In this document: positions 39,179-49,751 of the stretch, piece by piece
Position numbering within the stretch: the stretch's first letter is position 1
How the letters are laid out: every line of letters starts with the position of its first letter
Origin: Cruorifilaria tuberocauda
Lineage: Eukaryota; Nematoda; Chromadorea; Rhabditida; Onchocercidae
Reading direction: 5' to 3'
DNA: 64,000 nt
NCBI GenBank assembly: GCA_013365365.1
Contig: JABVXU010000093.1
Span: 96,609-160,608, forward strand
Notes under the pieces: model-generated
The model's database searches: none
What the model was told of the DNA's origin: nothing
The model's input: only the letters and a program-made list of their open reading frames with translations
Made by a program: the position numbers and the translations under genes

Positions 39179-42100
39179 TTAAAGATACAAGAAAACAATC
39201 AATATAATAAAGAGATTCGAATTTTGAAAAGACGCACGTGAACTCAAATTATTGGAACCCTTCAAACATTCCTCTTGAACGTTATCAAAAAAGAGTAGCC
39301 TCGATTGTTCAATGAATTCAACAACATTACAAAATTTAATCGAATCTCCGCATCCAGGTGCAAATCGAGTTATATCTTCTGGATTTTCATCCCACTGATT
39401 TGCATACAATACCTTGAAGCAGTTCACTATTAGGAATTAGATTTTCAGTATTTAAATAGCAAAATTTATATTTCCTTCCTTCAAATCGAATAAGCCGAAC
39501 TTTCATTTTATTTGAATTATCGATTCGCCAAATTTCGAATGCAATATTGGCACCATAACCAATTGATGGAGTTTTGCCCAAAATCGAACGTATATCGCTG
39601 AATGTTGAGAGTAGTGAAGCAATTGTCATATCATGCTGGAAAAGCGAGTTCTAAACTTCAAGGCACTTTTTAAAAAAAATTCAATATTAAAAGTAAACAA
39701 ATATGAATATAGTTGGCACCTATCTTTGCAAAATTTAAAATGGTAAGCAAATTTGTCGCAGAAAAATTATCAGAAGAAACTTGCCGCTGATAGTCCATAA
39801 AATCTTTCATCACATGAATTAACCGCTGTCCATTCTGAATAATTTACTTTACAGGCGATTCGGCTAACAATACTACGAAGAGAACTTCCGCCTTTAAAAA
39901 TTAATTTTGGAATGTCAAAACCTTATGTAAATACCAAATATTATAAGAATGATCTTTTTTGTAGAAATAACAAACACAAAAGAAGCTAAGCGAAGGAAGC
40001 CATGCCTAAAAAACAAATAATAATTTTCCACATTGTTAGTAGGGATCCTTCATGTAATCCGAGTTTCAATTTAAAAAAATGTAATTTTAAAATGAAAATG
40101 CATACCTCGAATCTTCTTCTGCAATTCATTACTGTACGGTTCCATACCAAGTTTGACTTCAACACCATTCCAACTCAAAAATTTCAGCTTTTCATACAAT
40201 TCTTCATCCCTCAACCAGTCCGGCAACATTAAATCGTGTTCTTTCTGCAATTTTTAATCTCATGGTAACTAGGAACTTGAATTCTAGTCAAATAAGCTTT
40301 CAAAATAATAAAAGCAATACACTGATCAATCATTTTTTGAGCTAAGTTTTTTTGAGCATAAAAGTAAATAAGTACCATAGCACATTAAAATATGACATAT
40401 GTCTCACTACTTCTAAGAATGCATTATATAAAGTCCATAAAGCTTGCCACCCATAATCCATTCATACGTGAAATACAAATTGAAGTATCGGTAAATCAAT
40501 AGATTGAGACCAATGTACTGAAGTATTTTTTTATCAATTGATAAGTGATAAGGCATAAAGTTATAACTAAAGAATCATTTTTTAGATTAGTAGAGATCAC
40601 ACATACAGCACGGCATGAAGAATAAGAAATTTGGTTACCAGGCAAACGAGAGTATCGAATAAAAGATATGGATCACCGTCATAATTTAACTTCTGCTGCA
40701 TTAATTCGTAGACTTCCTGAAATTTATTAACTTGTAGCAAATATGTCCAAAATTTAAAAATTGGAAGTTTATTTTTGATGCAGAATATATCAAATGACCG
40801 ATTACAGTGATTGAATTTTTTTTAAAAGGAATAACTCAAATTGAAATTCATTCATTAACTCACACTGAAATTTTCTCGCAACAAATATTTTTCTTTTTGA
40901 TCCAGGACAAATTGGTCCGCAACAGGACAGTCAAAAAATGGATTACCAGCCTGAAATCATAATTATGACATAGAACTAATAAAGCGGGAAATTAATTTCC
41001 ATAAAGTGTATACCGTATCAATATTGGTCGCTAATTCGGAGTTAATTTCTATTTCAGAGAAAGACATTCCTTTTGCAACATATTGCGCTGTTTCGATAGT
41101 GCGATTAACATTCGTACTACGAATATAAATCTGCAAATAATTTTTTGTTGAAACTATCTCATTGAATGAATTCCTATCGACGTATTATTCACGTCTCTCC
41201 CGAAAACGGGAGGATAACTTCTGATAACGATTTCTCTCATTGTAAACTACTTGTAGATTATCGAATATTTGAGAAGAATCAAGATTCACATCAATCATTC
41301 AATATTTCAATATATAGACCGTAGTTATCGTTGGTGTGAGAGAATGAAAAGTGAAAAATGGATCGGACCTGTTTCGATGTGATGTTTTCAGGATGTATGT
41401 AACGACTTTGTAGCAGTAAGCCCAGTTGTTCAGCTTGTTTGGCACCTATCTATAACCATAAAAGTTCAAATTTATATCTTCCTGATATTTTGGGAAAGAA
41501 ATTAAGAACATGAATAAATTCGGAAAAAACTTTGGTTACATCGCAATTAAAATGATTTATAATTGAACTATCTTCTGGTGAAAACTTACTTTTGTTAAAT
41601 TTTTGATACCTTTTGGAAAGGCAATCATATATTTTTCAGTGAAGTTTGGAAAAAAATAGGTAGGTGCTCGGTCACCATGTCGCCAAATCTGTAATAAATA
41701 ATCGAAATAAACTTAAACGCCGATTTTAGACTCAATAGCTCTAATTTTTTCAGGTCAGCAGTATGGCTGAATTATTTAACCTTTACTTGAAATTCAGTAA
41801 AAAATATTGGAACATTTTGGTAAAAATCTCCAACAATACTAGTAAGATGAATCAGAGAACCAACAATTTACTAGAAATAATTTACAAAATAAGTTGAACA
41901 ACTAAATAAATGTACAGGTTATTCATGTTCAGTTATTCTATCTGCTTAATTTCCACTTTTTGTGCAATTTTTTTCTATAAAACTAATAATAGTTATCATG
42001 GGACAAACCATATTAATGTAAATAAGTTGGGGGCGGGAATGAGTTGAAATATAATATTTAGCAACTGCAATAAAAGCTATTGCTACAGTTATGATTGCAG

Positions 42101-42543
42101 CGGTAAGAATCATGGCTTCTGCTAAATTCCGCCTGCAAAAAGATTTCTGTTGCTTTGGAACAGTAAGATCTTTTCTTGATTCTTCAATTTCCAACGGCGA
42201 AACTTTTTCATTGACGGGATCACTGCAGATATCTAAATTTGAAAAAAATTAATCATGAAATCATTAAAAAATAGTGGAAGGGGATTTCAAAAAAGAAATG
42301 TTCAAAAAGATAAGGAAAATATGACTCTTTAAATTCAATAAACGAACAATAATGGCAATAGCATTTTAATAGACAAACATTACAGTACAAATGAATAGGA
42401 ATTAGACCTGAATGAGTGGATTCTTCCAAAGGATAAACTTTTGATCTATTTATAGTTCTGCCAAGTACTCTACTGTTATCACTCTCCTCATACGATAATA
42501 TTTGATGCTTTGATACTGTTGAATTCGTACCTACAGTCGACAT
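39179..42543 (-). CDS. Membrane-anchored histidine acid phosphatase (clade 2)
   Basis: Twelve exons: 42408-42543, 42009-42232, 41590-41688, 41369-41449, 41014-41130, 40864-40950, 40639-40716, 40106-40244, 39869-39891, 39781-39825 (or -39834), 39501-39650, 39179-39412. They encode about 470 residues. The catalytic WRHGDRAP motif (nucleophile His124) and the distal HD pair (residues 349-350, in QHDMTIASLL) define the family. RSTNVNRTIETAQ, GNPFFDCP and APGCG are further family blocks. Unlike typical secreted acid phosphatases, it has a 84-residue hydrophilic N-terminus and a span at residues 85-103, a type II signal-anchor topology with the enzyme outside. The C-terminus has two possible forms (see findings). 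The 39869-39825 junction implies a very small intron and is the least certain. Confidence 0.88.
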
Positions 42544-42573
42544 ATCCAAACAGTCAGGAACTAAACTTTTTGA

Positions 42574-42575
42574 CT
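42574..42575 (-). promoter_or_regulatory. Possible trans-splice acceptor of the phosphatase gene
   Basis: A strong TTTTTCAG acceptor precedes the first coding exon, 30 nt upstream of ATG 42543. The frame stays open back to the acceptor. It may be a spliced-leader site or the 3' end of an intron after an unseen 5' exon. Confidence 0.4.
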
Positions 42576-45500
42576 GAAAAATTTGAAATTGTGAGTAATA
42601 TAAAATGATTTAAGCATAAATCATTATATGTATAGTTCAACAACAATCGAAAGTTGCAAGTGTTATGCTTTCTTAGTATATAAAAAATTCATAACATAAG
42701 GATTGGCTCGTTTCGAAAAATATTGTGTGTTCTATAAAATACATTCCTCTTAAACTATCTGAAAACTAAAATTTTAAATGTTAAATTCGAAAATGGAATG
42801 ATTCTTCAATTTTTTCAAAGAAATTCATTTTAGAAAACACATCTGTGTAATAATAAAACATTTTTTCTTTTACCGCAACAGCAGGCTGTCAGGTTCTTTT
42901 GAAATGAGCTATGTACTTGAAAAGAAACGGAGTGTATAGGAAAAATAAAATATCATCAGCAGTTATTTCAGACATATTCATGATATATTATCCTTTCAGG
43001 GAAGGTTTATCCGAATTTTTATCTATTTCAATGTTTTACTTTACTGTCATATTCTCTAAAACATTCTGTCCATTCGTCAATTCTCTTCAATTAGTTCTTT
43101 TTCTAATGAAATAAAATATATACAATTCAATCTGGAATGAAAAAGCGAACAAGAAAACGAAATGGAGATAATAGCAGAACAAATTAGTTTCTGATAACAG
43201 TATAAGAATAGAAGGACAATCAGATAACATTTCAAGAAATGCTTATTACTACTTTTAAATATAAAAAGCACATTTGCATATGACATAACATGAACAACAT
43301 TCTTAACTTTTCAAACTTTTATTTCTGAAAGTTTAACATCAATTACTTTACAAATGATAAATTAGCCGCTATGACAAACTTACTACAAGAGAAAAGTATG
43401 CAAATGATTACGGTTTTTCTTTGCGTTACGTTAATGATAATTTCGCGAATACAAAGAGGATTTATTTAGATTATTACTGGCTTTTACATAAATACACGTA
43501 AAATTCGTTTTAATAGATAAAAAACTTATTTGAAATGGAAAAGTTGCCAATGTGATTGTTTTATTGCATTGCTACATGAAACACACGGTGACGTAGATCT
43601 CTCCAATCGAACGCTATCGTGCGAAACGTACGTCATTAAAAAAGAGTGGAAGTTTTTCGAGAAATGGTGTTTAGTATGGCTTTCATTAAAAAGAAATACT
43701 TTTATTGATTAATTCAAAAAATAAATGTTTGTTTAGTATGTTCAATGATGAAATTGTTATCAATGCTTTAACGCTCTACAAGTAGTATTTCAAAAAGTTG
43801 AAAGTCACTGAATAAATTGATCGTTAAGTTATTAATATCAAAAAATCATCAAAGCTCGTATTTTCAATCCATTAAAATTTAATCTGTCATGTGTGAGTTG
43901 CTTGAAACTTTGCAAAATTTGAGAGCTTCATTGTCCTAAGCCAGAGATATGTCACAGTTGTGAGATCAAAAGATAAAACTATGGTTTCTGCTGTTCAGGT
44001 AATGCACTAAGGTGCAGTGATTAATTTCAAAATAATAAATTGAGAACGAATAAGTAATTGAAGTCAGACGAAAATTATGATGCTTCCGTCTATTCAAGGA
44101 ATGATACACCGAAATTCATTTAATTGCGAAAGAATAATTTCAGTGCAACATTTGGTTGAGAATAAAAGAAAATGTGATAAAAAATATAACAAAGGGTGAC
44201 ATGGATACAATGCATGGAAAGTGTTAGAAAACACAATAATTTGCAATGATTGCAAATTTAACTCAAAATGATTTTTGGTTTACAGCTACTAAAAATGATC
44301 CATTGCAGAGATGTGTTTGAACTGTTTCGACAAACATTCCCAACCGGTCAAAAATTAAATTATATAACTAAAAATGGTGTGAAAAGAATGAGACAAATTA
44401 TGTGTGATATAGAAAGACGTATATGAATAAATACCTGCATATAATTTATTTGTTAGATAAATAAATGAATGAAGAGCAAATCTGTGAAACGGACGGAAAC
44501 TGTTTGTTGTAAAAAGTATTCTGAAGACATTTCGGGTACAGTTAGCTTCACAAAAGAATACGACGAAAAGAAAAGAGTAGCTTACCTAAAATTCGATGAA
44601 ACGAGTTACTTGCAACATTGATGGGAGGTAAAAGTGAAAGGTGAAAAAGAGAGATAATTCCATCAAACTGAAACAGATAGAACAATGATAAAGATCTGAT
44701 AGCCTTAAGATTAACGGCGAGCTGAGTTTCCTACATAGAATATAATAAAGGAGCAGGGAAAATGAGAGTGTATGGAAATATTTTATCCGGAAACATTTTC
44801 ATCAAGTCCAAACAATTGAATATATTGATAAAAGCGCTGATAGATATTTGATATTAAATTGACGGATCGTTATCACTTGAAATTATTTTGGGAAGTTTTC
44901 GCAAAATTAACAATACCAACTAAAAGAAGATTTGTTCTATTGAATAACAGTGATAAAGTTCAAATAATAAGAACAATTTTCGATGGAAAATTTATCACAA
45001 TTAATTCAACAGTTGAAGAAACAGGAAAAGAAGCAAATAGCTCAAAAAAAATAAAATTTTGGGCAGAATAGAAAATATTTTGCGAATAGAAAATTAGTAG
45101 AACAAACACCTTCACAGGATGAGTGAACGAATAACAAATACCAATAATACAGGTATTAATTATCAAAATATATTTGTACTAACACAGTTCTGTACTTTTA
45201 AAATATATTAATCACTTTATTGATTCGGACTACACCATATTAAAAATGCTAGTTCATCATGCTAGTATGTTATCTCAACTGAAATAGAAAGCTCATTAGT
45301 AAGGCGCATTGAATTCTAAAATAAGTTACCTTTCTATCTTATTAAAGAATAATAATTCCTAACAAAACTGTACGGTCAGCTAAATCATCAAAAATAATTA
45401 ATTTTTGCTTAAAACCTGTTTTCCGAAAGATTATGAGCACCAATTTTTCTTTAATTTCTAAATTCAAGAAGAGAGTAAAGAGCGTAAGACGAGCAATTGA

Positions 45501-47476
45501 TAACCAAACTTTGTTTTATATTACTATTAAATGATATGCAAATTAAAGTGGTATGACTATAATAATAATTAAAGTAATTAAAGTTCGAACAAACAGAAGA
45601 AACAAAATGATTCAAAATTGTAATTAATAGTGCAGTTATGGAATAGGCAAGCAGATATGTACTACAATTATAAATCTAAATATATTCAACTGAAAAACTG
45701 TAAATGAATTCAAACATAAAACTGTGCATTTACTCAAATACAAAACTGTAAGAGCGTTCAATCATGAGTTATGAATAAGAAAATTAGAAAAATTCTAAAT
45801 TTTTTGGAAGAATTTATTTATAACAATATTTATAATAAATATAAGAATTAAGCATACAAAAATGAAGAAGTCAAAGCAGAAGCAAAGGAAGAAATTTTCG
45901 AAGAATTCATGCAAAGACCGCCAAAAAAAGAAGGAAAAAGAACAGAAGAATCGATCGCAACAGCCAGTTGAAAAAGTATTTGCATGAACTGCTCCACTCT
46001 ATCTGAAACAATGACCTTTGACCGAGCATGTAACAATTGAATCAGAAACTGCATTCCACTTCATTCTTCACAGAGAATCAAAGAAAAGGTCAAATATACC
46101 AAAATCAGTAACGGAGAAAAAGAGGAGGAAGAGATTTAGTTGTTTACCCCGGTTCTATAGCAATGGTATTAGCAGTTGAGAAAAATCCCTACAATTAAAT
46201 GAATAAAATAGTCAAAGTATGCTATTATGTGTTTGCCAGGAATTCTTCTGAAGAGTATAAGATGAATATCGTTATCAATACTTTACTTGAGCATTTATCT
46301 GTGATAGGACAATGAACTAAATTACAGACATTATTTATTCAAAAAATTAAACATATGCAAATATTCTAAATGCTTTTGAAATTTTTCTGACAAATGGAGT
46401 GGAAAATTCAGTGTGCAAATGGTGATAGTGTGTAAGTTGAGATAGTTGAACAAATATTCAGCCAATCTAATTTTTACTTCAATACAACTTTATTCTAAAC
46501 TTTGGAATAAGTTATTTTGGTAGCAGAATATTATTAAATTAACATATCATAGAGTTGTAATGTTTTGATTTATTATTTATCATTACAGAAATTAACATCA
46601 TTTTATCAATATTTTATCTTTAATGTTGCATTGGTTATTCATAATTTAAAATTAATTCTGAAAAATTTTGATAGTTAAAAATATATAGCATCTAATATAA
46701 ATCATATCCAGTCTCAAACGTGTTTTGATGCGATTTGTTTGTTCAAAATAACCTGTACAAGTTATTGCTTTTGCACCTAAAAAATTCAAAATTAGAAGCT
46801 GAAATTTAAAACTGAGTAGAAAATACAATGAAAAATACTTTTAGGATGATTATCATACATGAATTCAGGTTTTTTAAGGATTTTAATAATTTACGTGTGG
46901 TGTAAAAAGCATTATAGTTGATTCGATCAATATGATTCCATGTACAATATTTTGAGCGACTAGTTATTTAAAAAGGAATTATAATAAACTTGAAATCTCC
47001 CAAACTAAGCTTAATTGATTTGGATCTCTTTTGTTTGGAAATCAAACTCCATGATTTAAAGATTCAGAAATTCTGAAATTCGTGATTCAGATAATCCCCT
47101 ACAGTGTTATAATGCTTATTTAAAAACTTATATTTCCAAAAGCCTGACAATGATAATGTTTCACGGACTAAAAAACGAAGATATGTTAAATATTATCATA
47201 AGTGATTACAATTTTGCTTCTAATTAATGTCATGCAAAAAATTTTCATCTCCACAAGCAGAGGATTATACTTCAGCATATCTACTTTGTTTAATGACAGC
47301 CACATCATATCATAATTTTTCTAAATTCAAATTCTTCCCAGAATATTTTGTCTTCATCAAATGACCTTTGGCAAGCTTGTGCCTTTTTATGGTCAAATCA
47401 ATAGATTCATGAAATCAATGAATTTTTCTAAGCACTAAGCAAAGCACAAATCCGTTGCTCAATAGCTCAATAAACA

Positions 47477-47511
<35 letters not shown>

Positions 47512-47518
47512 GTGTTTG

Positions 47519-47568
<50 letters not shown>

Positions 47569-47569
47569 T

Positions 47570-47601
<32 letters not shown>

Positions 47602-47602
47602 G

Positions 47603-47641
<39 letters not shown>

Positions 47642-49737
47642 GACTCCGAATTCCGGTACATATTTCAGTCACAATTAAAAAAGATTCTTTAGGAAAGAGT
47701 TATCCAGCCAGCCTATGGAACAACGCTAAGTATCGATTTTCGAGGTAATTTGCAAATCAATTTCTTATCTCCTGTATGTTTGAAAGTTCAGCTGATAGTT
47801 ATAAAATCTCTGATATGACTGATTGTATTACTACAAATTACTTTGTATATTTCCACTATATATAAATTTAGCTAATACTTATCATAGTGAATTAATGAGC
47901 ATATTACATATGAATTTAATATAATAAATTAGAAAGTTTATATTTCTGGTATGAGAGGAATAACTAGCTGCGTTGTTGTTTGTGCGCATTTGTTGTCATA
48001 AGAGTGAAAATTCGCATTTTAAAATGAAACTATTAAACAGAAATTGTGACATGCAAACTGTCAGTTTAAATTCCCTATCCATTTTGAGATCGAAAAATTT
48101 GAAATAATTTTCATAAATTTGATATTTTCATGATTTAAAGTGAATCAATTTTCGGATTGATGAACATTCAAGCACTATGATATTCACTAATTTGCTTTTG
48201 CAATTCACAACATTTGAGATGAATGTGCAGAGATGTCATTTGCAGTGATCACATTATACAAGAAGAATGAAAAGGAGCATTAAATTAATTTGTTTATTAT
48301 ATCGTTGGGAAATAATATATTAAAAGAAGTCAAGTATCAAGTAGAGTAGCAGAAGAAGTATTATCGTAGTCCTGTAACTGAAGTACCAATCTCTCTTCGG
48401 ATCCTCTTTAATGAGCATCACTTCAATATAGACAGCTACCGATCCTTTCTCTTTTAAGAATAATATTGCATAGGGGATGTGATCGATCATAGATCTTATC
48501 GAAATTTCTTATTCTATTCATGAATCGTTAATGTAAACATGGCGGTTAAGAAAAATACTTTAATCATGGATTTATAACTTGTCATGATTTGCTTATTAGA
48601 TTTGCATAATATTCTTAAGGATGGTACTAGCACAATTACGGTGCTCATAAGTGGGCTTTTTTTAAGTGAAGTATCATTCAAGTTAATATAAGATATCTGA
48701 AAATTTTTAGCTCTTTCAAAGAGAAAATATTAATATCACATCAGCTGGTAGCGATTGTGTTTGAACTCAGTTTGATCAGAAGGCTGAAATTTCTTCCAAT
48801 AAATGAAATGTATTTGATCGCTAGTTTTCAGCTTTCTCAATTCGAGATTAATGTTCGGGTCAACTATGAAAATTGCGTAATACAATGAATTTTGTCGAAT
48901 TTTCAAAAAAATCTATAGCAAAATAGCAAAATTATTCAAGAATTCATTAAATTTATCCACAAAACCAAAATTTTTGTTATGATTGCGAGAAATATATTCC
49001 ATTCAATGCATGAATAAAGTCATGCATTATTGATATACCTAAGACACTTTATTGCATCTCTTCATGGAGGAGACCTGTAATGACAGTATCTTTGAAGTGG
49101 TTCGGGAAAGAAATGATATCCTACTAAACCAATAATGTAACGAGCTGGGGGCGTGCCTTACTTAGCTACAGATGCTTCCAAGTAAGTCATCGTTAGCTTC
49201 AAATATCATTCATTCACTTCTCCGGGGAATATCGTTAGAAATCCGACGACTGTGGAGGTTTTGATGATAATAAGAATGATTACTGTAGCTTTATTCAGTG
49301 CGATAGATTTTAACAGAAATTTTAACGAGGTTTATTATAGATATAATGTTTACTTTTCACTATCTTCTTATCATTTGTGCTTTCTATTGAATAATTTAAA
49401 CTCTTCCGTTTGATCTAATGAGGGATAGAGTCTCTTCTTAGTTCATTTTCCTGTCCTAAAATTTAACATTATTGTCACAGTGAATCATTGAAACGGCTAA
49501 TCTCATCTGTCCTTAGGGAAAAAAGTTATAAAATGAATGAAATCGAAGTCAACTTTTGAACATTGATTGCTACCACTTTTCAATTCAATATGTCTGATTT
49601 TCGAGTATTATTTTAATAGTCAAATTAATGATTTTTAAACATTTGAGATTTAAATGGAGTAGACATGAGCAACAAGATTAATATCATTTTGTGTAAAATT
49701 ATTGTTCTGCATCTGCTTTAAAATCTACTCAAATTTT
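42576..49737. other. Gene-poor divergent interval of about 7 kb
   Basis: This separates the divergent phosphatase and DM-domain genes. Most is AT-rich with no sustained coding signal. It holds the 28S rRNA fragment at 47476-47641, a GC-elevated patch at 43550-43650, and a few short plus-strand open frames (44469-44621, 44859-45071, 45861-46148) that I cannot confirm as genes. A GGGGGCGTG box sits at 49147-49155, about 600 bp upstream of the DM gene. Developmental regulators often have long upstream control regions, so much of this may be regulatory; that is inference. Confidence 0.45.
47476..47641 (-). rRNA. Truncated 28S (large-subunit) rRNA fragment, probably a pseudogene
   Basis: Read on the minus strand, this matches a highly conserved part of eukaryotic 28S rRNA. 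It begins TGACTCTCTTAAGGTAGCC, runs through CGAGATTCCCACTGTCCCTA, and ends ATTGAGC-like (GTTGAGCTTGACTCTA). GC content jumps well above the surrounding DNA, then drops at both ends. Only about 166 bp of a roughly 3.5-kb gene is present, with no 18S or 5.8S nearby. At least two positions look changed from the conserved sequence: CGTGACGC after ATCTAATT, and CAAACACAGCGG. It is therefore a dispersed rDNA fragment rather than a working gene. Confidence 0.9.
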
Positions 49738-49739
49738 AG
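49738..49739 (+). promoter_or_regulatory. Possible spliced-leader acceptor of the DM-domain gene
   Basis: AAATTTTAG ends 12 nt upstream of ATG 49752. A good acceptor this close to the start codon is typical of SL trans-splicing in nematodes. An ordinary intron after a 5' UTR exon is the alternative. Confidence 0.4.
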
Positions 49740-49751
49740 ATAACAGTCAAA

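Noticed and set aside
41186..41206. Short hairpin CTCCCG-AAAA-CGGGAG in a phosphatase intron
   Set aside because: The stem is only 6 bp with no flanking structure or repeat copies; not enough to call an RNA or transposon end.
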